Positions 8,385 through 16,565 are shown, counted from the stretch's first letter. The stretch is DNA of 32,519 nt from Syntrophorhabdaceae bacterium (GCA_028698615.1 JAQVWF010000026.1:1975-34493), one strand, 5' to 3'. The notes: generated from the letters alone by a model not told the origin. Program-made: numbers and translations.

Positions 8385-8490
8385 TGAGTGTCTTTACCAC
8401 AAACCGCTCCAGAAAATCAAAGAGTTCTTTTATTTATACGCAGGCTTCAATTGTGATAAGGTATACGAAAATATCGCGGGTAGGATGAAT

Positions 8491-8904
8491 ATGGACAGAT
8501 GTGAGGATGTCCGGCAAAAATTCAATGACTGCAATGTGGGGCGTCTCCTCGGCATCGAGGTCTACGAGGTGGAAGAGGGGATGGCGCGCGGCAGGATGCT
8601 GGTCAGGAAGGACCATATCAACGTATTCGGCGGTATCCACGGCGGCATCCTTTTCGCCTTCGCGGACCATGTCGGCGGGGCCTGCGGGAACAGCTTAGAC
8701 TATAAGGCACTTCTTGTCGAGTCCACGGCGCGCTTCAAGAAAAGCGCGAGGGAAGGGCAGACGATATACGCACAGGCCCGGCTTGTCCATTCACGAAAGA
8801 AGGTGGACAGAATAGATATCACCGTTACCAACGAGGTCGGTGAAACGCTCGTCACTCTGAACATGGTCTCATTTGTTGTGGAAAATGCGGCAAAGACTTC
8901 TTAA
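8491..8904 (+). CDS. Hotdog-fold thioesterase (PaaI/YdiI-like)
   Basis: The protein belongs to the PaaI-like acyl-CoA thioesterase family, small cytoplasmic hotdog-fold enzymes. The 137 residues contain the typical helix motif INVFGGIHGGILFAFADHVGGACG, with the HGG turn and the acidic residue in FADH, followed by the strands VESTARFKKSAREGQTIYAQARLVH. I chose the ATG at 8491 because AGGA is 5 bases upstream; an ATG at 8485 sits on top of that signal. The gene diverges from the riboswitch and overlaps the next gene by 20 bp, so the two are probably co-transcribed. The acyl substrate cannot be told from sequence. Confidence 0.85.
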   Translation: MDRCEDVRQKFNDCNVGRLLGIEVYEVEEGMARGRMLVRKDHINVFGGIHGGILFAFADHVGGACGNSLDYKALLVESTARFKKSAREGQTIYAQARLVHSRKKVDRIDITVTNEVGETLVTLNMVSFVVENAAKTS

Positions 8905-9532
8905 GATCTTCGATATCCTCCTCAAGACCTTCGGGGAAAGACATTGGTGGCCCGGTGACACGGCGCTCGAGATTATCGTGGGCGCTGTCCTTACCCAGAA
9001 CACCTCCTGGAGGAACGTGGAAAAGGCAATCGCAAACCTGAAGTCCGCGAACCTGCTGGACCTCGATAGACTGCATGCGGCGAAAGAGGGGATTCTGGCC
9101 GAGCACATCAGGTCGTCGGGATATTATAATCTAAAAACTGCAAGATTAAAGAATATAGTTAATGTTATACATGATGAATACTGCTCATCTATTGAAAGAT
9201 TAAGGGATAATGACACATACAAACTGCGGAAAAGGCTCCTTGACATCAAAGGCATAGGAGAAGAGACCGCCGACAGTATCCTCCTTTATGCACTCGAGAA
9301 GCCGATCTTTGTGGTTGATGCCTACACGAAGCGTTTTCTCGCCAGCCACGGACTTCATGACGGGTCATACAAGTATTCGGACGTGCAGGCATTCTTTATG
9401 GGCAATCTCCCATCGGACGCCTACCTTTTCAACGAATATCACGCGCTTATCGTCGCGCTATGCCAGCAGTACTGCCTGAAGACCCCGAAATGCGAACAAT
9501 GCCCACTCAAGAACGAAAGAAATAACCAATGA
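8885..9532 (+). CDS. Endonuclease-III-like HhH-GPD DNA glycosylase (COG2231 type)
   Basis: This is a base-excision repair protein of the helix-hairpin-helix GPD superfamily. Seen: the opening LEIIVGAVLTQNTSW (28-42), the hairpin region LLDIKGIGEETADSILLY (118-135), and the catalytic-type Asp145 in VVDAYTKR. The lysine that makes endonuclease III a lyase (RKT in the E. coli enzyme) is replaced by Glu in EET, so a monofunctional glycosylase is likely. C-terminal cysteines 193, 197, 203 and 206 could hold an iron-sulfur cluster, but the spacing is not the classic C-x6-C-x2-C-x5-C. The ATG at 8885 (215 aa) lies within the end of the thioesterase gene; an in-frame TTG at 8873 would add four residues. 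The damaged base recognised is unknown. Confidence 0.82.
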   Translation: MRQRLLKIFDILLKTFGERHWWPGDTALEIIVGAVLTQNTSWRNVEKAIANLKSANLLDLDRLHAAKEGILAEHIRSSGYYNLKTARLKNIVNVIHDEYCSSIERLRDNDTYKLRKRLLDIKGIGEETADSILLYALEKPIFVVDAYTKRFLASHGLHDGSYKYSDVQAFFMGNLPSDAYLFNEYHALIVALCQQYCLKTPKCEQCPLKNERNNQ

Positions 9533-9542
9533 CCAAAAAGAA

Positions 9543-9577
9543 AATGACCAAAGGGAAGGTCGGTCCTTTTGGTCATT
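9543..9577. terminator. Hairpin between convergent genes
   Basis: AATGACCAAAGG (9543-9554) pairs with CCTTTTGGTCATT (9565-9577) with one extra T. A second copy of the left arm, AATGACCAAAAG, starts a little upstream near 9529 and could pair instead. The position between the converging glycosylase gene and purM suggests a bidirectional terminator, although no strong U-run follows. Confidence 0.5.
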
Positions 9578-9618
9578 TGATTGGTCGATTGTGATTGGGT
9601 TATTGATTATTCCAATTC

Positions 9619-10656
9619 TCAGGAGATAATCGTTACTTTGACATCGCCCGCAGCCTTCTCGATGGTGCCTATCCGCGTCGCGGTCTCGCCGGCGTTGTTG
9701 AGAGATTTTACGACCTCTTCGGCATCGCTGTCGTTGACGATCAGGGCAAAACCCGTGCCCATATTGAAGGTAGTGCAGGCTTCATTGATATCGAGATTGC
9801 CGGCCTCCATGAGGGCCCTGAAGATCGGCGGGACTTTCTGGGGATCAATGCTGATTGTCGTAGAAAGGCCGTCGGGAATGATTCTCGAGATGTTGCCGGG
9901 GAGGCCTCCACCGGTTATGTGGGCCATACCTTTTACGGCAAAGCGGTTGACGATATCCAGCACGGGCTTCACATAGATCCGCGTCGGTTTGAGGAGCTCT
10001 TCAAAAAGCTTTCCCGGTATTCCCGGAACCTCTTCGTCAATACGATAGTTCTTCACGTCGAAAAGGAGTTTTCTTACCAGGGAGTAGCCGTTGCTGTGCA
10101 GGCCATTGGAGCGAAGGCCAATGACGGCGTCGCCCTGCGCTATTGTGGAGCCGTCGATGATAGAATCCTTTTCCACGACGCCCACGGCAAAGCCGGCCAG
10201 GTCGTATTCATCGTCCTTGTAAAAAGAGGGCATCTCGGCCGTTTCTCCCCCGACAAGGGCACAGTCCGCCTGGAGGCATCCGTCGCAGACCCCGCCAACA
10301 ACGAAAGGATATACATTCTCATCGATCCTTCCGCACGCATAATAGTCAAGGAAAAAGAGAGGTTTGGCTCCGAGAGTGAGAATGTCGTTCACGCTCATGC
10401 CGACGAGGTCGATACCGACCGTGTCGTGTTTACCGGCTGAAAAAGCTATCTTCAGCTTGGTGCCCACACCATCGGTAGAACTGACGAGAACCGGGTTCTT
10501 GTAGGACCTGGGAACCTCGGTCAGAGCGGCGAAACCACCGATCATGTTGAGGACATTCACGTTGTGAGTCGCCTTGATGCGGCCCTTGAGGTCGTCGATG
10601 AGACGGTCCGCTCTGGCTATGTCTACGCCGGAATCTTTGTATGTAATGGTCTTCAC
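9619..10656 (-). CDS. purM: Phosphoribosylformylglycinamidine cyclo-ligase (AIR synthetase)
   Basis: PurM closes FGAM to 5-aminoimidazole ribonucleotide with ATP, the fifth step of purine synthesis. The 345 residues equal the usual length. Motifs: YKDSGVDI at the N-terminus, VSSTDGVGTKLKIA, the long signature GIDLVGMSVNDILTLGAKPLFFLDYYA, LVGGETAEMPSFY, SNGLHSNGYSLVRK and HITGGGLPGNI. The start is GTG at 10656 with no clear Shine-Dalgarno sequence. A small GYD-domain gene lies 91 bp upstream on the same strand and probably shares its promoter. The other purine genes of the window are 6 kb away. Confidence 0.96.
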   Translation of the reverse strand: MKTITYKDSGVDIARADRLIDDLKGRIKATHNVNVLNMIGGFAALTEVPRSYKNPVLVSSTDGVGTKLKIAFSAGKHDTVGIDLVGMSVNDILTLGAKPLFFLDYYACGRIDENVYPFVVGGVCDGCLQADCALVGGETAEMPSFYKDDEYDLAGFAVGVVEKDSIIDGSTIAQGDAVIGLRSNGLHSNGYSLVRKLLFDVKNYRIDEEVPGIPGKLFEELLKPTRIYVKPVLDIVNRFAVKGMAHITGGGLPGNISRIIPDGLSTTISIDPQKVPPIFRALMEAGNLDINEACTTFNMGTGFALIVNDSDAEEVVKSLNNAGETATRIGTIEKAAGDVKVTIIS

Positions 10657-10747
10657 GGTTCTAATGTAAGGTCATCCCCGAACGATTGTCAATCGAAAGA
10701 TTGCTCTGCCAATATGACTTTTAGCTGATCTGCCGCGGCAAGCGGGA

Positions 10748-11032
10748 TCAAACCATTCTCGCGATGAAGTCCTCAACGGGTATCGCGGGAAGGGTTATGA
10801 TCTGTATTGTACCTCTGGAACCCAGTTCTATCGACAACTTTGCTATCGCTTCGTTATTGGGGGCCTCGAGGATATTGAGAAAATCGTACTGGCCAAGAAC
10901 CGCGTACTGGGCAAGAACCTTTGCACCCATGCTCTCGATCTCCCTGTTGACCTCTTCGATCCTCTCGGGATGCTTCTTGATGGTCTTCCGTCCCTCATCC
11001 GTTAACGTGCTGATCATAATATAGATTGGCAT
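10748..11032 (-). CDS. GYD-domain protein
   Basis: This small protein (94 aa) matches the GYD domain family, named for the motif seen here as LGQYDFLNILEAPNNEAIAKL. The fold is thought to be a ferredoxin-like alpha/beta dimer similar to ligand-binding RAM/ACT-like domains. No catalytic residues are known, and the function is not established. Visible parts are a first strand MPIYIMISTLTDEG, a helix with KTIKKHPERIEEVNREIESMG, and the terminal strand IQIITLPAIPVEDF. I chose the ATG at 11032; a TTG at 11047 would add five residues. It is followed by purM on the same strand. Confidence 0.75.
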   Translation of the reverse strand: MPIYIMISTLTDEGRKTIKKHPERIEEVNREIESMGAKVLAQYAVLGQYDFLNILEAPNNEAIAKLSIELGSRGTIQIITLPAIPVEDFIARMV

Positions 11033-11068
11033 GCCCGCACCCCCCAAAAGGTTTTAAATGATATATAG

Positions 11069-11096
11069 ATTCCAATATACCCGGAGGGTTTGTCAA
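11069..11096 (-). promoter_or_regulatory. Sigma70-type promoter for the GYD-purM unit
   Basis: On the minus strand TTGACA (11091-11096) is followed after 16 bases by TGGAAT (11069-11074). Start of transcription would be near 11062, about 30 bases before the GYD gene. The -35 is perfect and the -10 is weak. Confidence 0.45.
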
Positions 11097-11175
11097 TATT
11101 ATTATGTTTTAGTGACGGGGCGTTATCGGAAGTGGTATGTACGGAATTTCACATTATCCACTATAAAACATGATA

Positions 11176-11204
11176 TTGATTGGAAGAACGAAATGTGCTA
11201 TCAT
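11176..11204 (+). promoter_or_regulatory. Sigma70-type promoter for porDAB
   Basis: TTGATT (11176-11181) and TATCAT (11199-11204) are separated by 17 bases in an AT-rich stretch. The predicted start lies about 110 bases before porD. The leader between them shows no obvious structured element. Confidence 0.45.
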
Positions 11205-11320
11205 CTACCACTTTTAATATCAAATACTTTATATGAACCATTTTGTTCAATATTTCACATATCGATTCGCATTTGAAACAAATCAACACGGCTCTATATT
11301 CTCAATTACAAGGGGGATCT

Positions 11321-11614
11321 ATGGCTAAACCTATGGATCAATACAAGTGGCATGAACTAACAGTAGGTTGTGTTATTGAAGAGGTTGGAAACGCTATGGA
11401 GTATAAGACCGGAGACTGGCGTTCTTCCAAACCCGTCTGGAACTGGGAAAAATGCACCAAGTGTGGTCTTTGTTGGCTCTTCTGCCCCGACGCCTCCATC
11501 CGCCAGAGAGATGACGGCTTCTATGAGGCGGACCTGGACTATTGCAAGGGTTGCGGCATTTGCGCGAAAGAATGCAAACCGGTCGCCATTACAATGGTTG
11601 AGGAGGAACGATGA
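11321..11614 (+). CDS. porD: 2-oxoacid:ferredoxin oxidoreductase delta subunit (2x[4Fe-4S])
   Basis: This is the ferredoxin-like subunit that passes electrons from the TPP-containing catalytic subunits to external ferredoxin. The 97 residues hold two complete C-x2-C-x2-C-x3-C-P type clusters, with cysteines 45, 48, 51, 55 and 75, 78, 81, 85. The preceding GDWRSSKPVWNWEKC is typical of PorD. The ATG at 11321 follows AAGGGGG by a short spacer. Its stop overlaps the porA start by 4 bp. Pyruvate is the most likely substrate of the complex, but 2-ketoisovalerate cannot be excluded. Confidence 0.92.
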   Translation: MAKPMDQYKWHELTVGCVIEEVGNAMEYKTGDWRSSKPVWNWEKCTKCGLCWLFCPDASIRQRDDGFYEADLDYCKGCGICAKECKPVAITMVEEER

Positions 11615-12792
11615 GCATAAAGACAGGTATGGAAGTTTCGATAGCGGCATCGGAAGCGGCCAAACTCGCCCGCGTGGAGGTAATCGCCGCTTACCCCATC
11701 ACGCCTCAGACACATATAGTCGAACATCTGTCTGAAATAGTCGCCAACGGTGAACTCGATGCCGCCTATATCAACGTCGAGTCGGAGCACTCAGCCATGT
11801 CCGCCTGTGTCGGCGCCAGCGCCACCGGAGCCAGGACGTTCACATCAACGAGTTCCCAGGGCATGGAACTCATGCACGAGATCCTTTTCATAGCTTCCGG
11901 TCTGAGGCTTCCCATCGTGATGGCCTCTGTCAACCGTGCGCTGTCATCTCCGCTGTCCATCTGGGGAGACCATTCCGACATCATGGCGGCCCGCGATACG
12001 GGATGGATCATGCTTTTTTGCGAGAATGGTCAGGAGGTCGTGGACTCGATCATCATGGCTTTCAAGATGGCTGAGGACAGGCGGGTGCTTCTGCCCCTCA
12101 TGGTAAATCTGGACGGGTTCTCCTTGAGCCATGTCATTGAACCCATAGAATTTCCGTCACAGGAGGACGTGGATCGTTTCCTGCCTCCGTACAACCCCTT
12201 GTATACACTTCACCCGGACAAGCCTGTGACAATGGGCGCTTATGCTATGCCGGAGCTCTACACCGAAGCGAAGTACGCCCAGGAGATGGCCATTCGGAAT
12301 TCGAAAGGCGTTATTAAGGAGGTTATGGACCAGTTCACCAAGGAATTCGGCAGAGCATACAACATAGTCGAAACCTACAACGTGGAGAAGGCCGATACGG
12401 TCTTCATGGCACTGGGGTCCATAAACGAGAACATCAAGACCGCGATCGACAATCTGAAGGAGCAGGGTAAGGAACTTGGCCTCGTCTCCCTGAGGCTTTT
12501 CAGACCTTTCCCGGACGCAGAGCTTCTCGAAGTCCTTAAGGATAAAAAGAAAGTCGCCGTACTGGAGCGGGTAATGCCGGGCGGCGCAATGAACGGTCCG
12601 CTGTTCAATGAAGTGGCGAGCTTGGCCATCAGCAACGGGCTTAGGATCCAGCTCGAGAATTTCATATTCGGCCTCGGTGGCAGGGATGTGGAACCCGAAG
12701 AGCTGATGGACTTGTACGAACAGGTTGTTTCTTCAGCAAAGGTATCCCATGCTGACAACAAGAATTACGGCGTAATAGGGGTGAGATCATGA
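11611..12792 (+). CDS. porA: 2-oxoacid (pyruvate):ferredoxin oxidoreductase alpha subunit
   Basis: PorA carries the pyrimidine-binding and C-terminal domains of the enzyme that oxidatively decarboxylates pyruvate to acetyl-CoA with ferredoxin as acceptor. It has 393 residues, the normal length. Motifs are EVIAAYPITPQT near the N-terminus, NVESEHSAMSACVGASATGARTFTSTSSQG, the stretch RALSSPLSIWGDHSDIMAARDTGW, and VMPGGAMNGPLFNEVA in the C-terminal domain. It overlaps porD by 4 bp and porB by 4 bp, showing tight coupling. No gamma-subunit domain is fused to it. Confidence 0.93.
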   Translation: MSIKTGMEVSIAASEAAKLARVEVIAAYPITPQTHIVEHLSEIVANGELDAAYINVESEHSAMSACVGASATGARTFTSTSSQGMELMHEILFIASGLRLPIVMASVNRALSSPLSIWGDHSDIMAARDTGWIMLFCENGQEVVDSIIMAFKMAEDRRVLLPLMVNLDGFSLSHVIEPIEFPSQEDVDRFLPPYNPLYTLHPDKPVTMGAYAMPELYTEAKYAQEMAIRNSKGVIKEVMDQFTKEFGRAYNIVETYNVEKADTVFMALGSINENIKTAIDNLKEQGKELGLVSLRLFRPFPDAELLEVLKDKKKVAVLERVMPGGAMNGPLFNEVASLAISNGLRIQLENFIFGLGGRDVEPEELMDLYEQVVSSAKVSHADNKNYGVIGVRS

Positions 12793-13715
12793 GAATGAAA
12801 AGTCTTGAGCGATATACGGATAATCCTGAGTTTGAATACGCAACCTCGGGACACAGGGCCTGTCAGGGCTGCGCTGAGATCCTTGCACTGAGGCTGGGCC
12901 TCAAGGTTTTCGGCGGGGACTCCATCATTGCCATGGCAACGGGGTGCATGGAGATCATTTCGACACCCCTTCCAACGACATCGTGGCGACTACCCTGGAT
13001 CCATGTTGCCTTTGAGAACGCGGCGGCAGTAGCCTCCGGCATCGAGTCGGGCATAGGCATTCTTATGGAAAAGGGGAAGATCGCCAAGAAGGACATCAAT
13101 GTCATCGCCATAGCGGGTGACGGAGGAACAACTGATATCGGGCTTCAGGCTCTCTCCGGAGCAATGGAAAGAGGGCACAACTTTACTTATATCTGCGTTG
13201 ACAATGAAGCATACATGAACACCGGCATTCAGCGCTCTTCATCGACTCCTTTCGGCGCGATGACTACCACGAGCCCTCCGGGCAAGAAGAGCTTCGGTCA
13301 GAAAACCCAGAAGAAGAACATGCCCAAGATAGCAGCTGCGCACAATATCCCCTACGTAGCCACCGCCTGCCCGTCCTATCCCTTTGATTTCCTGGCAAAG
13401 GTAAAGAAGGCAAAGGAGACGAAGGGCCCGGCGTACATTCACGTCCTCTCTGTCTGTCCCACGGGCTGGAGGATACCCTCCGACCAGGCCATCCATTATG
13501 GAAGGCTTGCCGTTCGGACTGGCATATTCCCACTTTATGAGGTTGAGAACGGAAAGTACAGAATAACCTATAGCCCGGAACCATTGAGACCAGTCTCCGA
13601 ATACATCAAGGGGCAGGGCAGGTTCCGCCATTTGACGGATGATCTCATCGCACAGATCCAGGAGCATGTTAATCAGGACTGGCAAGATCTTAAGAGCCAC
13701 AGTGAAATAAAGTAG
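12789..13715 (+). CDS. porB: 2-oxoacid (pyruvate):ferredoxin oxidoreductase beta subunit
   Basis: PorB binds thiamine pyrophosphate and the proximal 4Fe-4S cluster. The 308 residues show the TPP motif GDGG at 110-113, ending at the DNEAYMNTG stretch (138-146). Cysteines 25, 28, 53 and 223 occupy the positions of the proximal-cluster ligands in this family. GHRACQGC at the N-terminus and SVCPTGWRIP near 221-230 are typical. It is the last gene of porDAB and is followed by a strong terminator. The gamma subunit that normally completes a four-subunit complex is not encoded in this cluster. Confidence 0.93.
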   Translation: MRMKSLERYTDNPEFEYATSGHRACQGCAEILALRLGLKVFGGDSIIAMATGCMEIISTPLPTTSWRLPWIHVAFENAAAVASGIESGIGILMEKGKIAKKDINVIAIAGDGGTTDIGLQALSGAMERGHNFTYICVDNEAYMNTGIQRSSSTPFGAMTTTSPPGKKSFGQKTQKKNMPKIAAAHNIPYVATACPSYPFDFLAKVKKAKETKGPAYIHVLSVCPTGWRIPSDQAIHYGRLAVRTGIFPLYEVENGKYRITYSPEPLRPVSEYIKGQGRFRHLTDDLIAQIQEHVNQDWQDLKSHSEIK

Positions 13716-13728
13716 TCTATCGAAAACC

Positions 13729-13760
13729 AGTAGCGCCCGGCCTTAAAGGCGGGCGCTACT
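13729..13760 (+). terminator. Rho-independent terminator after porB
   Basis: AGTAGCGCCCG (13729-13739) pairs perfectly with CGGGCGCTACT (13750-13760). The inner loop can add two G-C pairs, and TTTC follows. This is the strongest hairpin between porB and the next gene. Confidence 0.8.
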
Positions 13761-13850
13761 TTCACTCCGCCGACCACCTTCTTACGCCGCCGTTTTAGTG
13801 ACATACCTCACAGAAAAAGCATGTTTATTGTCATATCTTGAAAAAAATAC

Positions 13851-13878
13851 TTGAAATATAAGGCGGAACGTATACAAT
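13851..13878 (+). promoter_or_regulatory. Sigma70-type promoter for the RodZ-like gene
   Basis: TTGAAA (13851-13856) and TACAAT (13873-13878) are spaced by 16 bases in an AT-rich region. Predicted transcription start is near 13885, giving a leader of about 80 bases. Confidence 0.45.
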
Positions 13879-13963
13879 ATTATATCTAAATCCGTGAAAT
13901 TTGTGAGGCATAGGTCTTTAGTTAAGGAGGATTTGGACGATAAACAGTATGAAGGACAGATAA

Positions 13964-14674
13964 ATGTCACTAGACCTTAAGAAAATAGGTAATACTCTTA
14001 GGGAGCAACGGGAAGAGAAAGGGTTGACGATCGTCAACATATCGGATTCCTTGTGCCTGCGGAAATCGTTGGTGCAGGCGATAGAAAACGGTGATTGGCA
14101 GGCGCTTCCTCATGAGGTCTATGTGAGAGGCTACCTCAAGGAATATGCACATCTCCTTGATATGAAAGACGATGTTCTGGAACTGGAAATGCCGGTCGAA
14201 GAGATGACGGTCCCGGAGGCTCCGGTAAAGAACAAAACCCTGAACGAGACAAGGCGCGTTCGAAGACGCGCCATATTTTATCCCCTTATATTCGTTCTCA
14301 TAATCGCTTTCTTTGTTCTTAACCAGATATACAAGGAACGCTCAGCCTCAAGACCTACTTCGCGGGAGGTGGCTCAGCCGGCTTCCGCGAATGTGAGAAC
14401 GACCCCTGGCGATCAAGCGGCGATACTGCCGGAATTTCAGGATATCAAGAAGCTTATGGTAACCTGCAATGAAAGGACCTGGGTTAGCGTGGTCATTGAC
14501 GGGAGCGAGAAAAAGGAATTCATGCTCAACCCCGAAGATATTATCGTGCTGAACGCAAAGGAAGACTTCGATCTTCTCATCGGGAACGCAGCTGGTGTGA
14601 AACTCAATTTAAATGGTAAAGAAATCGAACTGACCGGTCAGAGCGGTGAGGTTAAACGGATAAAGGTTTCGTAA
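13964..14674 (+). CDS. rodZ: RodZ-like membrane-anchored helix-turn-helix protein
   Basis: RodZ links the MreB cytoskeleton to the membrane and helps keep rod shape. The 236 residues have the family layout. An N-terminal XRE-type HTH (about 6-65) contains the hallmark LPHEVYVRGYLKEYAHLL. A basic stretch RRVRRR (97-102) precedes one transmembrane helix (103-121), a Pro/Ser/Thr-rich periplasmic linker follows, and a C-terminal DUF4115 beta domain (about 160-236) includes TCNERTWVSVVIDG. It is shorter than E. coli RodZ because of the short linker. AAGG lies about 10 bases before the ATG. It stands alone and converges with yebC. Confidence 0.82.
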   Translation: MSLDLKKIGNTLREQREEKGLTIVNISDSLCLRKSLVQAIENGDWQALPHEVYVRGYLKEYAHLLDMKDDVLELEMPVEEMTVPEAPVKNKTLNETRRVRRRAIFYPLIFVLIIAFFVLNQIYKERSASRPTSREVAQPASANVRTTPGDQAAILPEFQDIKKLMVTCNERTWVSVVIDGSEKKEFMLNPEDIIVLNAKEDFDLLIGNAAGVKLNLNGKEIELTGQSGEVKRIKVS

Positions 14675-14693
14675 TTCTTCGGGCAAATATCCG

Positions 14694-15446
14694 TCAGCTT
14701 GTCAGCCGTTCCATCTCAGCTGCGTCAATATCGAAGTTCGCATAGACCTTCTGAACATCGTCGGAATCTTCAAGGGCATCCATCAGTTTGAGCATCGTCT
14801 CCGCATTCTTTCCCTCGAGCTTCACATAATTCTGGGGGACCATGCTCAGTTCGGCAACAACGTGAGGTATCTTATTTTCCTCAAAGACCTTCTTGAGGTT
14901 CTCAAAATTGGATATCTCCGTATAGACCTCTATCTCATTCTCATCATCGGTTATATCTTCAGCGCCAGCTTCAAGTGCAAGTTCCATGATCCTGTCGCCA
15001 TCGACAACCTTCTTGTCAAATGCCATGAAGCCCTTTTTGCCGAAAAGCCAGGAGACGCATCCCACCTCTCCCAGATTGCCGTTCAGGCGGGAAAGGATAT
15101 GCCTGACCTCCGCCGTGGTGCGTTTCTTATTGTCGGTGAGGGTTTCTATGAGGATGGCGACGCCGCCCGGGCCATAGCCTTCATAGTTATATTCCTCGTA
15201 GGCGTCAGCACCGTCGAGCGCGCCGGTTCCTTTCTTAATGGCACGTTCGATGTTGTCCTTCGGCATATTCTCAGCCTTCGCGTTGTCAACAGCAACGCGA
15301 AGCCGCGAATTAGATTCGGCGTCAGCCCCGCCTATCCGTGCCGCGGTCGTTATCTCTCTGATCAGTTTTGTAAAGATCTTCCCGCGCTTGGCATCCGCCG
15401 CGCCTTTTTTGTCCTTAATGGAACTCCATTTGCTATGTCCTGACAT
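14694..15446 (-). CDS. yebC: YebC/PmpR (TACO1) family protein
   Basis: YebC-family proteins act as transcriptional regulators, and some members aid ribosomes on proline-rich stretches. The 250 residues are full length. The family opening [28 protein letters not shown], the stretch [16 protein letters not shown], and [23 protein letters not shown] are all present. The ATG at 15446 follows GGGGG closely. It starts 20 bp after the 3' end of a tRNA-Val gene on the same strand, so it is probably processed from a tRNA-yebC transcript. Its target is not known. Confidence 0.93.
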   Translation of the reverse strand: MSGHSKWSSIKDKKGAADAKRGKIFTKLIREITTAARIGGADAESNSRLRVAVDNAKAENMPKDNIERAIKKGTGALDGADAYEEYNYEGYGPGGVAILIETLTDNKKRTTAEVRHILSRLNGNLGEVGCVSWLFGKKGFMAFDKKVVDGDRIMELALEAGAEDITDDENEIEVYTEISNFENLKKVFEENKIPHVVAELSMVPQNYVKLEGKNAETMLKLMDALEDSDDVQKVYANFDIDAAEMERLTS

Positions 15447-15466
15447 CGTGCCCCCAAGGGTTCGAA

Positions 15467-15543
15467 TGGTGGGCGATATTGGATTCGAACCAACGACCTC
15501 TGGTATGTGAGACCAGCGCTCTAACCATCTGAGCTAATCGCCC
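15467..15543 (-). tRNA. tRNA-Val(CAC)
   Basis: The minus strand folds into a full cloverleaf: acceptor GGGCGAT/ATCGCCC, D arm with AGCTCAGATGGTTAGAGC, anticodon stem CTGGT/ACCAG around loop CTCACAT (anticodon CAC), and T arm with GGTTCGAATCC. Discriminator A and CCA are encoded (CCA at 15467-15469). Confidence 0.95.
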
Positions 15544-15554
15544 GTGCGTGTTTC

Positions 15555-15583
15555 TTTTTATTACATTCTTGTGAAAAAGTCAA
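15555..15583 (-). promoter_or_regulatory. Promoter for tRNA-Val and yebC
   Basis: On the minus strand TTGACT (15578-15583) is followed after 17 bases by TAAAAA (15555-15560). Transcription would start within a few bases of the tRNA 5' end, as is common for tRNA genes. The -10 is a weak match. Confidence 0.45.
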
Positions 15584-15644
15584 CCCAAGACAGATAGGAT
15601 TTCTATTCTAATTTGCCCCGGAATTGTATTATCATTAACACACA

Positions 15645-16565
15645 ATGCAGAACGTATTCGGTCCCGTCCCTTCAAGAAGACTCGGTTACTCCCTCGGAGT
15701 CGATATCATACCCCCAAAATACTGCAGTTACGACTGCATCTATTGCCAGGCCGGAAAGACCACGGATAAGGAGATATTGCGCAAGAGGTTTTACGATCCC
15801 GAGGTGATAGTCGCCCAGGTCGCGGACAGGGTAGCCACGACGCAGCAGGTTGATATAATTACGTTTTCAGGTTCAGGTGAACCAACCCTCAATTTGGACC
15901 TCGGCGTTATGATCAGGGGGGTCAAGAAGAGGGTCGCGACTCCTGTTGCCGTCATCACGAACGGCTCACTCCTGCACGACAGGGAAGTCAGGGCGGACCT
16001 CGCGGAAGCGGATGTCGTTCTGCCCTCTCTCGATGCCGTGAGCGAAGAAGCCTTCAAAAGGATCAACAGGCCTCACCCGCTCCTGGATGTCGAAAGTGTC
16101 ATCGCGGGGCTGAAGAAATTCCGGCAGGGATATACCGGGCCGATCTGGCTCGAGATTATGCTCATAAGAAACGTCAACGATGACCCCGATGAGTTGAAGA
16201 AGATGGCTCATATCGTTTCAACCCTGGGTATGGACAAGATCCAGCTCAATACCGTCACACGGCCTCCCAGCGATGAGAAAGCGGGTAGGCTGGAGGAAGA
16301 TAAGCTGCAGGCGATATGCAAACTTTTTGGTCCTGCCTGCGAGGTCATCTGTTCATTTGAAAAAGTGGCGGAAATGCCTGCCCAGGCGGACTGGTCGGGA
16401 ATTATTCTCGAGACCCTCAAGAGACGGCCTCTTACCCTCGACGACGTGGTGAAGACCACCAGTCTTTCCCATTTTCAGGCGAAGACCAGGTTGAAGGCGA
16501 TGGAGGAGGAAGGGCTCGTCAAGAGCTACGTTCTGGGCGACGATCTTTTCTACATCATCCCGTAG
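15645..16565 (+). CDS. Radical SAM protein with C-terminal winged-helix domain (COG0731-like)
   Basis: The N-terminal radical SAM domain has the cluster motif C-x3-C-x2-C at Cys27, Cys31, Cys34 (KYCSYDCIYCQAG), the SAM-binding ITFSGSGEPTL near 73-83, and VAVITNGSLL. The start FGPVPSRRLGYSLGVD is typical of the COG0731 group of Fe-S oxidoreductases, whose reactions are mostly unknown. The last 55 residues (RRPLTLDDVVKTTSL... onward) look like a winged helix. At 306 residues it is of normal length. No Shine-Dalgarno sequence is seen before the ATG at 15645; a TATCAT at 15630-15635 would put the transcript start almost at the start codon, so it may be leaderless. It diverges from tRNA-Val and has no operon partner. 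Confidence 0.82.
   Translation: MQNVFGPVPSRRLGYSLGVDIIPPKYCSYDCIYCQAGKTTDKEILRKRFYDPEVIVAQVADRVATTQQVDIITFSGSGEPTLNLDLGVMIRGVKKRVATPVAVITNGSLLHDREVRADLAEADVVLPSLDAVSEEAFKRINRPHPLLDVESVIAGLKKFRQGYTGPIWLEIMLIRNVNDDPDELKKMAHIVSTLGMDKIQLNTVTRPPSDEKAGRLEEDKLQAICKLFGPACEVICSFEKVAEMPAQADWSGIILETLKRRPLTLDDVVKTTSLSHFQAKTRLKAMEEEGLVKSYVLGDDLFYIIP

Noticed and set aside
8300-8488. 62-codon frame upstream of the thioesterase gene
   Set aside because: It lies on the antisense strand of the cobalamin riboswitch and has no family features.
11058-11276. 72-codon frame before porD
   Set aside because: AT-rich intergenic DNA containing promoters for both directions; no protein-like pattern.
13924-13980. AAGGAGG followed by a short TTG-initiated frame in the RodZ leader
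   Set aside because: Spacing to the TTG is too short for a ribosome binding site, and the frame has no sign of function; a chance match is likely.
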